From DAHUYF01 sp035509275 (GTDB lineage: Bacteria > Pseudomonadota > Alphaproteobacteria > ATCC43930 > CGMCC-115725): a DNA stretch of 13,239 bases. The stretch covers positions 1-13,239 of the forward strand of contig DATJLU010000005.1 in NCBI GenBank assembly GCA_035509275.1. Direction: 5' to 3'. A model generated the notes under the pieces. That model saw only the letters and a program-made list of their open reading frames with translations, did no database searches and had not been told where the DNA came from. Shown piece after piece: positions 1 through 5,820 of this stretch (position 1 is its first letter; every line of letters starts with the position of its first letter). Position numbers and translations under genes: made by a program.

Positions 1-6
1 GGAACC

Positions 7-35
7 TAACCGCTCAAACCCATGTTGACAAGTTA
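7..35. promoter_or_regulatory. Operator-like inverted repeat, site 1 (TAAC-N21-GTTA)
   Basis: TAACC at 7-11 pairs with GTTA at 32-35. The right half reads TGACAAGTTA (26-35). The arm spacing (25 bp from first base to first base) is the same as in three other sites in this window. It ends 48 bp before the ATG of the hydrolase gene at 84. A TTGACA at 25-30 within it resembles a -35 box, though no good -10 follows. Binding by a regulator is inferred. Confidence 0.6.
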
Positions 36-83
36 CGAAGAACGCCTCATGGGTTGCAGGTCCATCTTTGAGGGAGAGCGGAG

Positions 84-779
84 ATGTCCTTGACCGATGC
101 GAGCGCCGTGCTCGTCCATGGCGCCTGGGCTGACGGATCAAGCTGGGCAAAGGTGATCGAGCCGCTGGCGGCCGAGGGGATCCGGGTTGTGGCGGCACCG
201 TTGCCGCTGACCTCGTTCCAGGATGACGTCGCGGCGCTCGATCGCACGCTGGAGCGAACGGCCGGGCCGGTCGTTCTCGTCGCCCATGCTTACGCTGGCG
301 CGGTCATCGCGGCGACGCGCAACGAGAGGGTAAAGGCGCTCGTCTATGTGGCCGCGCTGGCTCCCGACGAGGGCGAAACCGTCGCCGACGTTTTCTACCG
401 TGCCCCGCCTCACCCGCAGGCTCCGAAACTGGCGCCCGACAGGCACGGACTGATCTATCTGCCCGAAGACGCCTTTGCCGCCGCCTTCGCCCAACACGCT
501 TCGGCCGAGGAGCTCAGCGTGTTGGCGGCGGTCCAGCGGCCGCTCTCGCCTGCCTGCATCACGGTAAAGATGGCTCGCCCCTTGTGGAAAGACCGTCCGA
601 CCTGGTTCCTCGTGGCCGAGCAGGATCACATGATCGTCCCTGAAACGCAGCGTTTCATGGCTGGGCGGATGCGGGCAACGCAGCGCTCGCATCCCGTCGA
701 CCACACCCCCCTCGTCACCGCGCCCGACGCCGTCGTGTCAATTATCCGCGAGGCGATCGGCGCCGCCGTCGGAGATTGA
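84..779 (+). CDS. Alpha/beta-hydrolase fold protein lacking the serine nucleophile
   Basis: This 231-aa protein has the fold of small single-domain esterase-like alpha/beta hydrolases. The N-terminal strand leads into VHGAWADGSSW (11-21), the oxyanion-hole region typical of the group. The nucleophile elbow, normally G-H-S-Y-G-G, reads AHAYAG at residues 67-72, so the catalytic Ser is Ala69 (codon gct). The other two triad positions appear present: an acidic residue near Asp181 in FLVAEQDHMIVP and His207 in VDHTPL. A classical Ser hydrolase mechanism is therefore not expected; a lyase-like, binding or otherwise altered role is possible. The start is supported by GGGAGAG at 72-78. It carries an operator-like repeat upstream (7-35) shared with the next transcription units, from which it is separated by 118 bp. 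The substrate cannot be told from sequence. Confidence 0.85.
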   Translation: MSLTDASAVLVHGAWADGSSWAKVIEPLAAEGIRVVAAPLPLTSFQDDVAALDRTLERTAGPVVLVAHAYAGAVIAATRNERVKALVYVAALAPDEGETVADVFYRAPPHPQAPKLAPDRHGLIYLPEDAFAAAFAQHASAEELSVLAAVQRPLSPACITVKMARPLWKDRPTWFLVAEQDHMIVPETQRFMAGRMRATQRSHPVDHTPLVTAPDAVVSIIREAIGAAVGD

Positions 780-826
780 CCGCCATCCCTCTTGCTCCGC
801 TGCAAAAACGGCGGGAGCATCCATTG

Positions 827-855
827 TAACCAGACTACAGTATACTAACAGGTTA
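827..855. promoter_or_regulatory. Operator-like inverted repeat, site 2 (TAACC-N19-GGTTA)
   Basis: TAACC at 827-831 pairs perfectly with GGTTA at 851-855. The right half is itself a palindrome, TAACAGGTTA (846-855). It lies 42 bp before the ATG at 898. TATCAT at 854-859 resembles a -10 box, which would put the site between the -35 and -10 elements, a repressor-like position; this is inference. The spacing matches sites 1, 3 and 4. Confidence 0.65.
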
Positions 856-897
856 TCATCTCGCAAAGGTTTCGTCCTATCGCAGGGGAAAAGCGCA

Positions 898-1749
898 ATG
901 ACCGCTATCACGTATCGAACGGCCGATGTGGATGGCTTCAAGCTCTTTTATCGCGAGGCGGGCGCGCCGGGCGCGCCGAAGCTGTTGCTGCTGCATGGAT
1001 TTCCGACCGCGAGCCATATGTTTCGCGATCTCATCCCGCTGCTGGCCGATCGCTTTCATATGATCGCGCCCGACCTCCCGGGGTTCGGCAAGTCCGACAT
1101 GCCCGGCCGCGGCTGCACCTTCGACCGGATCGCGCAGACGATCGATCGCTTCACCGAGATCGTCGGTTTCGATCGCTACGCCGTCTACGTCTTCGACTAC
1201 GGCGCGCCGACCGGATTCCGGCTCGCGGTGAAGCATCCGGAACGGATCACGGCGATCATTTCGCAGAACGGAAACGCTTATGAGGAAGGTTTGAGCGACG
1301 GGTGGAACCCGATCCGGGCTTATTGGGAAAAGCCGTCGCAGGCCAACCGCGACGCGCTCCGCGCCTTCCTGTCGCCCGAGACGACCCTCTGGCAATACAC
1401 GCACGGCGTTCCCGACCCGACGAGAGTTTCGCCCGACGGCTACTCGCTTGACAATTTCTACCTGGCCCGGCCCGGCGCCGACGAGGTGCAGCTCGACCTG
1501 TTCGGTGACTACAAGAGCAATGTCGCGCTCTATCCGACGTTCCAGAAGTATTTTCGCACGCACAAACCGCCTTTCCTCGCGATCTGGGGCAAGAACGATC
1601 CCTTCTTCCTGCCCGCCGGTGCCGAGGCGTTCAAACGCGACATTCCGAACGCCGTCGTGCGGTTCCTCGATACCGGACACTTCGCGGTCGAGACTCACGC
1701 CGGCGACATCGCCGCGGCGATCCGCGATTTCCTCTCGCGCTCCAAGTGA
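898..1749 (+). CDS. Alpha/beta hydrolase with Asp nucleophile (epoxide hydrolase/haloalkane dehalogenase-like)
   Basis: This is a 283-aa cytoplasmic alpha/beta hydrolase of the epoxide hydrolase/dehalogenase superfamily. Visible features are the oxyanion motif HGFP (33-36), the strand ending in DLPGFGKSD (59-67), the nucleophile elbow V-F-D-Y-G with Asp100, the acid Asp234 in GKNDPF, and His261 in DTGHFAVE. The nucleophile is Asp, so hydrolysis through a covalent ester intermediate is expected. Tyr101 follows it, where haloalkane dehalogenases usually have Trp and fluoroacetate dehalogenases Arg, so dehalogenase activity is doubtful and the substrate is open. AGGGGA at 884-889 is a good ribosome site for this ATG. 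The HAD gene starts 21 bp downstream, so the two probably share a transcript driven from the site-2 promoter region. Confidence 0.88.
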   Translation: MTAITYRTADVDGFKLFYREAGAPGAPKLLLLHGFPTASHMFRDLIPLLADRFHMIAPDLPGFGKSDMPGRGCTFDRIAQTIDRFTEIVGFDRYAVYVFDYGAPTGFRLAVKHPERITAIISQNGNAYEEGLSDGWNPIRAYWEKPSQANRDALRAFLSPETTLWQYTHGVPDPTRVSPDGYSLDNFYLARPGADEVQLDLFGDYKSNVALYPTFQKYFRTHKPPFLAIWGKNDPFFLPAGAEAFKRDIPNAVVRFLDTGHFAVETHAGDIAAAIRDFLSRSK

Positions 1750-1770
1750 GCGCCCTCAGGAGCCCACGAC

Positions 1771-2457
1771 ATGACCGCTCTTCCCCTGATCGTCTTTGAT
1801 GTCAATGAGACGCTGCTCGATCTTGAAACGATGGAGCCGATCTTCGAACGTATCTTTGGCGACAAGCGGGCCATGCGCCTTTGGTTCGCCAACCTCATCA
1901 TGTATTCCGCGGCCCTGACGGTGGCCGGCTGCTACGTTCCGTTCACCGATATCGGTGCGGCGGTGATGAAGATGCTGGCGGATACGGAAGGCATCAAAAT
2001 CGGCGAAGCCGACAAGAAGGAGCTGACGGAAAAGTTTTCGACCATGCCGCCGCACCGCGAGGTACCGGGAGCGTTGCGCAAACTGCGCCAGGCCGGTTTC
2101 CGGCTCTTCACCCTCACCGACAATCTGCTCGCGGTTCAAACCCGTCAGCTCGAGCATGGCGGCATCGTCGATCTGTTCGAGCGGCGCTTCAGTGCCGACG
2201 GCGTAAAGCACCACAAGCCGTCGCGCCAGGCCTACGGCTACGTCGAAAGCGAGCTCGGGGTTGCTCCCTCCCAGCTCTGTCTCATCGCCTGCCATACCTG
2301 GGATACGCTCGGCGCCGTCGCGGCCGGCTGGGAAGCGGCATTGATCAAGCGCGTCGGCAACGATGTTCTGGGTGTGGGCCCGCAGCCGCAGATCGTCGGT
2401 CAGGATCTGAACGACGTCGCCGATCAGCTCATCGCCCGACACAAGGCACGGGGCTAG
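1771..2457 (+). CDS. Haloacid dehalogenase type II-like HAD hydrolase
   Basis: This 228-aa HAD-superfamily hydrolase has the length and layout of (S)-2-haloacid dehalogenases. Motif I is FDVNETLLD, with nucleophile Asp10 and Thr14; motif II is LTDN (115-118); motif III is Lys149 in KPSRQAY, with Tyr155; motif IV is HTWD (175-178). Compared with characterised L-2-haloacid dehalogenases, the S-x-N of motif IV is A-x-H here (173-175), the motif II Ser-Asn-Gly is Thr-Asp-Asn, and the early halide-binding Arg has no clear match in RLWFANL. A true dehalogenase is therefore uncertain; phosphatase or other HAD chemistry is possible. AGGAG at 1758-1762 supports the start. It is the second gene of a two-gene unit with the upstream Asp-nucleophile hydrolase. 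Confidence 0.85.
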   Translation: MTALPLIVFDVNETLLDLETMEPIFERIFGDKRAMRLWFANLIMYSAALTVAGCYVPFTDIGAAVMKMLADTEGIKIGEADKKELTEKFSTMPPHREVPGALRKLRQAGFRLFTLTDNLLAVQTRQLEHGGIVDLFERRFSADGVKHHKPSRQAYGYVESELGVAPSQLCLIACHTWDTLGAVAAGWEAALIKRVGNDVLGVGPQPQIVGQDLNDVADQLIARHKARG

Positions 2458-2504
2458 AACGGTAATCCTTCAACTGGAATCGCGCTCCTTCGTCTATGTA
2501 CTCA

Positions 2505-2630
2505 TCTCAAAAAACGCTGCGGCCACAACGTCTTTTCCGCCGTCCCCGCGAAAGCGGGGACCCAGAGCCATGCGCTCCGCTCATCGGGGCTGAAGCGTCC
2601 TGGATGCCCGCTTTCGCGGGCAAGGCGAAG
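2505..2630. repeat. Dispersed hairpin-pair intergenic repeat, copy A
   Basis: The copy contains two hairpins: GTCCCCGC/GCGGGGAC with a GAAA loop (2542-2561) and GCCCGC/GCGGGC with a TTTC loop (2606-2621). The second is in effect an inverted version of the first. A second copy in the same orientation lies at 4306-4428, similar over its whole length including the 35 bp before the first hairpin. Such GAAA-loop repeats are common between genes in alphaproteobacteria. Together with the 12-bp fragment at 2672-2683 and operator site 3, this accounts for most of the 338-bp gene-free stretch 2458-2795. Confidence 0.85.
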
Positions 2631-2671
2631 CTAGCGAGATGGCGTCGGCGCGCGACTTGTACACTCCGCAG

Positions 2672-2683
2672 CCGCGAAAGCGG
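2672..2683. repeat. Isolated GAAA-loop hairpin fragment of the dispersed repeat
   Basis: CCGC-GAAA-GCGG repeats the core of the first hairpin of the nearby dispersed element. It may be a degenerate partial copy. The following 40 bp are AT-richer (for example TATATA near 2710) and may hold the promoter of the CGNR gene. Confidence 0.4.
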
Positions 2684-2722
2684 GTTTAGTTAAGGGAGTG
2701 GCGCAGAGGATATATAGAGGCA

Positions 2723-2751
2723 TAACTTGTCAATCCCGCGGCAAGTGGTTA
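2723..2751. promoter_or_regulatory. Operator-like inverted repeat, site 3 (TAAC-N21-GTTA)
   Basis: TAAC at 2723-2726 pairs with GTTA at 2748-2751, with the same spacing as the other sites. Here the full half-site is on the left: TAACTTGTCA (2723-2732) is the exact reverse complement of the right half of site 1 (TGACAAGTTA). It lies 44 bp before the ATG of the CGNR regulator, as expected for autoregulation (inference). Confidence 0.6.
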
Positions 2752-2795
2752 TTGATTGGGCAACCGATGTTTGAAGGACTGCCTTTGCACGCCCC

Positions 2796-3464
2796 ATGAC
2801 GACGACGCGTCCGCCGCCGTTTTTCATTGCCGACAACCCGGGCCTGGACTTCTTGAACTCGATCGCGGTCCCGGTGGATACCAAGGTCGAATGGCTTGCC
2901 TCGGGAGAAGACCTTCTCGCCTGGCTCAAGCAAGCGGGATTGGTGCCCGACGACGTTTTGGAGGCTTTCCGCAAGAGCGCTCTTCCCGGTGAGCTCGATG
3001 CCATCGCGGCCCAGGCGCGCGCCCTGAGGGATTGGTTCAAGCCCTTTGTTTACAAACATATGGGCCGGCCGCTTGAGCGCAGCGCGCTGCGCCAGCTCGA
3101 GCCGCTCAATCAACTCTTGGCGCGCGACGAAGAGTTCGGTCAGATCGTCGCTCGCGATCGGCTGCACGAGCAAAACCGCGAGCGCGGGCATGACCAACGG
3201 GCAGTTTCCAGCCTTGCCTGGTGCTCGCAGCGGCGCTGGGACTCACCCGAATCGCTGCTCTTTCCGATCGCACGATCACTCGCAGACCTCGTCTGCATCG
3301 AGGATTTTACCCAGGTGAAGGCGTGCGAGGGGCAGCCCTGCACCCTGCTCTTCCTTGATCGCACCCGCGGCTCCGTGCGCCGGTGGTGCAGCATGGCCGT
3401 CTGCGGCAACCGCGCAAAGCAGGCCGCACACCGGGAGCGTGCCCAGCAGGCGCGAAAGCGGTAG
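2796..3464 (+). CDS. CGNR zinc-finger (ABATE domain) putative transcription regulator
   Basis: This 222-aa protein has the two-part layout of the ABATE/CGNR family. Residues 8-170 form a mostly helical N-terminal domain beginning FFIADNPGLDFLNS, and the C-terminus is a zinc finger. The finger runs C177-x4-C182-x15-C198-x4-C203, ending in the family signature CSMAVCGNR (198-206) and a basic tail (KQAAHRERAQQARKR). Members are annotated as putative stress-induced transcriptional regulators; DNA binding is inferred from the finger, and ligand sensing by the N-terminal domain is a guess. The ribosome site is weak: GAAGGA at 2773-2778 is 17 bp from the ATG, so translation may be poor or the start slightly off. 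It carries an operator-like repeat upstream (2723-2751) that also occurs before its neighbours, making it the natural candidate regulator of this block. No other regulator is encoded in the window. Confidence 0.88.
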   Translation: MTTTRPPPFFIADNPGLDFLNSIAVPVDTKVEWLASGEDLLAWLKQAGLVPDDVLEAFRKSALPGELDAIAAQARALRDWFKPFVYKHMGRPLERSALRQLEPLNQLLARDEEFGQIVARDRLHEQNRERGHDQRAVSSLAWCSQRRWDSPESLLFPIARSLADLVCIEDFTQVKACEGQPCTLLFLDRTRGSVRRWCSMAVCGNRAKQAAHRERAQQARKR

Positions 3465-3521
3465 GGCTGGAGAGCTCACAGCAGCGGAGCCGGATCGATC
3501 AGTTGGACGAAAGCGTCTCCG

Positions 3522-3550
3522 TAACCTTATTATCTACTATCAGCAGGTTA
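3522..3550. promoter_or_regulatory. Operator-like inverted repeat, site 4 (TAACC-N19-GGTTA)
   Basis: TAACC at 3522-3526 pairs perfectly with GGTTA at 3546-3550, with the same 25-bp arm spacing. The right half reads CAGCAGGTTA, like site 2. TATTAT at 3549-3554 resembles a -10 box overlapping the right arm. The site ends 19 bp before the annotated ATG of the TMEM175 gene, closer than at the other genes, so the promoter or start assignment there may need adjustment. Confidence 0.62.
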
Positions 3551-3569
3551 TTATAAGGGGGAGTGACCC

Positions 3570-4166
3570 ATGCTCCGCAGAGCGACCCCGGAGCGGCTGA
3601 GCGCGTTCTCTGACGGCGTGTTCGCTGTTCTGATCACCGTGCTGGTTTTGGACCTGCAACCGCCTGCGCACCCCACCTTCAACGCGCTCCTGCTGCTCTG
3701 GCCCACGTGGCTGAGCTACGCCGTAAGCTACCTCTTCATCGCCATCGTCTGGACCAATCACCACTATCTCTTGCGCTATGCGAGCGAAGCCACTCATCGC
3801 CTGTTGTGGTTCAACTTCGCGCATCTGTTTTCGATGTCGCTGCTGCCGCTCTCGACCGCGTGGATGGCCGTGAGCGAATTGGCGCCGCAACCCGTTGCCT
3901 TCTACGCGGCGACCTTCTTCCTCGTGAACGCAACCTACATCTGTTTGATTTGGGAGCTCATGGACCGGATTCCGATCGACGAGCTCTCGCCGAGGGTGCG
4001 CCGGATCATGCGTATGCGGTCGATCACGACGCTGTGCCTTTTCGGCCTCGCGGCGATCCTCGCGCTCAAATATCCCTTGGTCGGGCTTGGAATCTGTATC
4101 TGTTGCCTGATCCTTTATCTAAAGCCTGATCCGCCGGGAGCAGGGACGCAGACATCGCAGGTATAA
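3570..4166 (+). CDS. TMEM175/DUF1211 family integral membrane protein (putative K+ channel)
   Basis: This 198-aa polytopic membrane protein belongs to the DUF1211/TMEM175 family. The first helix carries the family signature R-x3-F-S-D: Arg9 and FSDGVFA (13-19), followed by ITVLVLDL. Further hydrophobic segments fall at about 39-62, 78-97, 108-128 and 148-180, giving five or six helices, the size of bacterial single-repeat members. Characterised bacterial members are tetrameric potassium-permeable channels; that role is transferred from the family, not shown here. GGGGG just upstream (3557-3562) serves as a ribosome site. Its upstream region carries operator-like site 4, so it is probably controlled with the preceding CGNR gene and hydrolases. 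It would act in the inner membrane. Confidence 0.88.
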   Translation: MLRRATPERLSAFSDGVFAVLITVLVLDLQPPAHPTFNALLLLWPTWLSYAVSYLFIAIVWTNHHYLLRYASEATHRLLWFNFAHLFSMSLLPLSTAWMAVSELAPQPVAFYAATFFLVNATYICLIWELMDRIPIDELSPRVRRIMRMRSITTLCLFGLAAILALKYPLVGLGICICCLILYLKPDPPGAGTQTSQV

Positions 4167-4269
4167 AGCGGACGCTCTGCCGATCCGCGCCAAGGGGTGC
4201 TGTGGTAGCATCTCTCAACCACCGCTCTTTGGCATCGTGAACGACGTACACATCCCGCGGCCGCATCGT

Positions 4270-4292
4270 GCGGGGGCGGAGATGGCCCCCGC
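4270..4292 (+). terminator. Hairpin, possible terminator of the TMEM175 gene
   Basis: GCGGGGGC (4270-4277) and GCCCCCGC (4285-4292) form a perfect 8-bp stem with a 7-nt loop, followed by only three Ts. It is about 100 bp after the TMEM175 stop. The short T run makes termination uncertain; it may instead be a degenerate part of the dispersed repeat that starts 14 bp later. Confidence 0.35.
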
Positions 4293-4305
4293 TTTCGCGC
4301 GACGG

Positions 4306-4428
4306 TCTCGGAAAACACTGCGATCCCAAAGTCTTTCCTGCCGTCCCCGCGAAAGCGGGGCCCCAGTGTCATGCGCTCCGTTTGGGGTTGGAGTTCCTGG
4401 ATGCCCGCTTTTCGCGGGCAGGGCGAAA
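4306..4428. repeat. Dispersed hairpin-pair intergenic repeat, copy B
   Basis: This is a direct-orientation copy of the element at 2505-2630. The first hairpin has the same core and GAAA loop (4345-4360). The second is GCCCGC/GCGGGC at 4403-4419 with one extra T in its loop. The central spacer (GCGCTCCG region) is also shared. With the hairpin at 4270-4292 it fills most of the gap 4167-4439, and it abuts the 3' end of the small minus-strand gene. Confidence 0.85.
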
Positions 4429-4439
4429 TTTGAGTTTTG

Positions 4440-4739
4440 TCAGCGATCCCCCAGACGCTTTGCCGCATTTTCGTCGGCCCTCTTGACGTAGTCGGGCCAC
4501 AGCCGCGCACAAACCAGGCGGCCAAAGACGTAGCTAGGCGGCACGCATATCAGCAGCGCGGTCAGCGCGCCAACGTGCTTTTCCACTCCGTGCCGGTTAA
4601 AAAAAGAGCCAATCAGCAAATTGAAGGGCACAAAGAGCACCAAGCCCACCATGTAGATAGCTCCTCGCGTCCATTGCTCCTCACGCGACCAGCTCTTTCC
4701 CGTTGCCATGCTTGTCCACCACAAAGTCGAATTCTTCAT
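4440..4739 (-). CDS. Small two-helix membrane protein, function unknown
   Basis: I do not recognise a family. The 99-aa product begins MKNSTLWWTS, has a charged stretch (SWSREEQWTR, 16-25), then two hydrophobic helices at about 26-47 (ending FNLLIGSFF) and 56-78 (VGALTALLICVPPSYVF), and a charged C-terminal tail. It is probably an inner-membrane protein with both ends on the same side. The frame is open further upstream to a TTG at 4838, but the ATG at 4739 is preferred because GGAGGG precedes it at good spacing on the minus strand (complement of 4745-4750). It lies downstream of, and on the same strand as, the glycosyltransferase, but 151 bp and a palindrome separate them, so co-transcription is uncertain. 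Confidence 0.6.
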   Translation of the reverse strand: MKNSTLWWTSMATGKSWSREEQWTRGAIYMVGLVLFVPFNLLIGSFFNRHGVEKHVGALTALLICVPPSYVFGRLVCARLWPDYVKRADENAAKRLGDR

Positions 4740-4763
4740 GGCCGCCCTCCGGAAGGAGGTGTG

Positions 4764-4865
4764 ATGTGTACCGGAAAAGGCTTTACAGAAGCTGTCCGAC
4801 CGCGGGCCACTGGGGGAGGCCTCACCCAACATTTTCAATGCCCCCGGTGTACACCGGGGGCGTAG
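4764..4865 (+). CDS. Possible 33-aa ORF with a near-perfect Shine-Dalgarno sequence
   Basis: AAGGAGGT (4753-4760) precedes this ATG by 3 nt. The ORF would encode 33 aa starting MCTGKGFTEA and ending HFQCPRCTPGA, with a C-x2-C pair near the end. Against it: the spacing is tight, the start is only 24 bp from the divergent start at 4739 so there is no room for a separate promoter between them, and the last third of the ORF is the palindrome at 4840-4861. It is more likely fortuitous than real. Confidence 0.18.
   Translation: MCTGKGFTEAVRPRATGGGLTQHFQCPRCTPGA
4840..4861. terminator. 22-bp perfect palindrome, possible glycosyltransferase terminator
   Basis: The arms GCCCCCGGTGT and ACACCGGGGGC are perfectly self-complementary with no spacer, so a folded RNA would have a loop taken from the central bases. 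It lies 29 bp past the stop of the minus-strand glycosyltransferase. On that strand it is followed by ATTGAAAATG, not a T run, so rho-independent termination is doubtful. A dimeric protein-binding site is the alternative. Confidence 0.4.
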
Positions 4866-4890
4866 GCCCCTCCCCGTGCTTTTGGCTTGA

Positions 4891-5709
4891 CTAGCGCCCG
4901 TCGCGCTGGCGCGCCTCGGCTTCGAGCCGGGTCACCACCTTGAGGTAGGTCAGCATCGGATAAAGCGCCGAGAACAGTGCCAGCGCGATGCCGTAGGGCC
5001 CCTCGCGATAGCCTTTGCGCGCGACATAGGATTTCCAGGCGCGGCTGAACATGCGGCGGAAGGCGGAGCGGAAGACCGGGAGCTGGCCCCTCTCGATGGC
5101 GTCCGCCGCGGCGGCATCGCTATAGCTGTTGAGGCGGCGGAACATGTCGGAGAGATCGCGGTCGACATAATGGTCGATCGGATGCTCGAGCCTGCGGCGC
5201 TCGCCGGTATAGCGCACCGGCGGGTGGACGCGGCCTCGGCCCCAGATCTTGCCGCCGGGCCGATAGAGCGCCGCGCGCATGGCGGCACCGTTATAGGCGC
5301 CCCAGCCGAAACGGATCAGCTTGCCGCCGACATGGTTGGCGATCGGGATAAGGAAATAGACATCGCCGGACGTTGCCGCGATCACCCTTCGCACCTCCTC
5401 GGCAAGGCCCGGCGTCACCCGCTCATCGGCATCGACCTCGATAATCCAATCACCGCGGCAGGCGGCGACCCCGGCGCTGCGCCGCTCGCCTTCGAGCGGC
5501 CAGGCGCCCTCGACGATGCGCGCGCCCAAGCCCTCGGCGATCTCGGCCGAGCGGTCGGTGGAGCGATCGAGCGCGACGACGATCTCATCGGCAAAGCGCA
5601 AGGTCTCGAGGCATTCGGCCAGCTGCCGCTCCTCGTTCCGCGCCACCACCAGCGCCGAGAGCTTCGGCGCCGGCGCGGCCTGGGCAGCGTCTCGATCCAG
5701 GGCGGTCAT
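4891..5709 (-). CDS. Family 2 glycosyltransferase, WaaE/LPS-core-like
   Basis: This 272-aa GT-A fold glycosyltransferase starts with the nucleotide-sugar binding strand LSALVVARNEE (17-27). It has DEIVVALDRSTDRSAEIAE (41-59), the typical bulge after strand 2, and the metal-binding D-x-D as DADE (93-96) in WIIEVDADERV. The order and spacing match the WaaE/KdtX group of beta-glycosyltransferases that modify lipopolysaccharide core; the exact sugar and acceptor cannot be read. A hydrophobic C-terminal segment (about 240-262, ALALFSALYPMLTYL) suggests peripheral attachment to the inner membrane. The ATG at 5709 is chosen because the family's N-terminus begins just after it. The frame remains open upstream for thousands of bases, but that is antisense to real genes. 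It is divergent from the oxidoreductase operon across 111 bp. Confidence 0.88.
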   Translation of the reverse strand: MTALDRDAAQAAPAPKLSALVVARNEERQLAECLETLRFADEIVVALDRSTDRSAEIAEGLGARIVEGAWPLEGERRSAGVAACRGDWIIEVDADERVTPGLAEEVRRVIAATSGDVYFLIPIANHVGGKLIRFGWGAYNGAAMRAALYRPGGKIWGRGRVHPPVRYTGERRRLEHPIDHYVDRDLSDMFRRLNSYSDAAAADAIERGQLPVFRSAFRRMFSRAWKSYVARKGYREGPYGIALALFSALYPMLTYLKVVTRLEAEARQRDGR

Positions 5710-5820
5710 GGCCCGAGTTTTAGCATAGCTGCCGTTCCGGCGCTGGAGGCAGGCGGCATTGTCACTTACAGCGATTCTTCCTAAGCTCGGCCAAGCCGAA
5801 AAAGACCGGGGGAGATGGGC
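5710..5820. promoter_or_regulatory. Divergent intergenic region between glycosyltransferase and oxidoreductase
   Basis: These 111 bp must hold promoters for both directions. It is AT-richer than the flanking genes. A small hairpin TCGGC-CAA-GCCGA (5787-5799) lies just before the ribosome site GGGGGAG (5808-5814). I see no convincing -35/-10 pair. Confidence 0.35.

Noticed and set aside
138..704. 188-codon minus-strand ORF opposite the first hydrolase
   Set aside because: It is Arg-rich, shows no domain and is fully antisense to a recognisable alpha/beta hydrolase.
2496..2693. 65-codon plus-strand ORF with PRESGDPE-like sequence
   Set aside because: It is a translation of the dispersed hairpin repeat; the same phrase comes from copy B (ORF 4237-4491). 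It is not a protein gene.
4571..4599. Possible fifth operator: CAAC and GTTA with the same 25-bp spacing
   Set aside because: The left arm has a mismatch, the extended half-site does not fit the other sites, and it lies inside a coding sequence.
4437..4865. 142-codon plus-strand ORF opposite the small membrane protein
   Set aside because: The opposite strand has a good ribosome site and two clear membrane helices; this frame is charged and shows no domain. Only its last 33 codons have any start signal, listed separately at low confidence.
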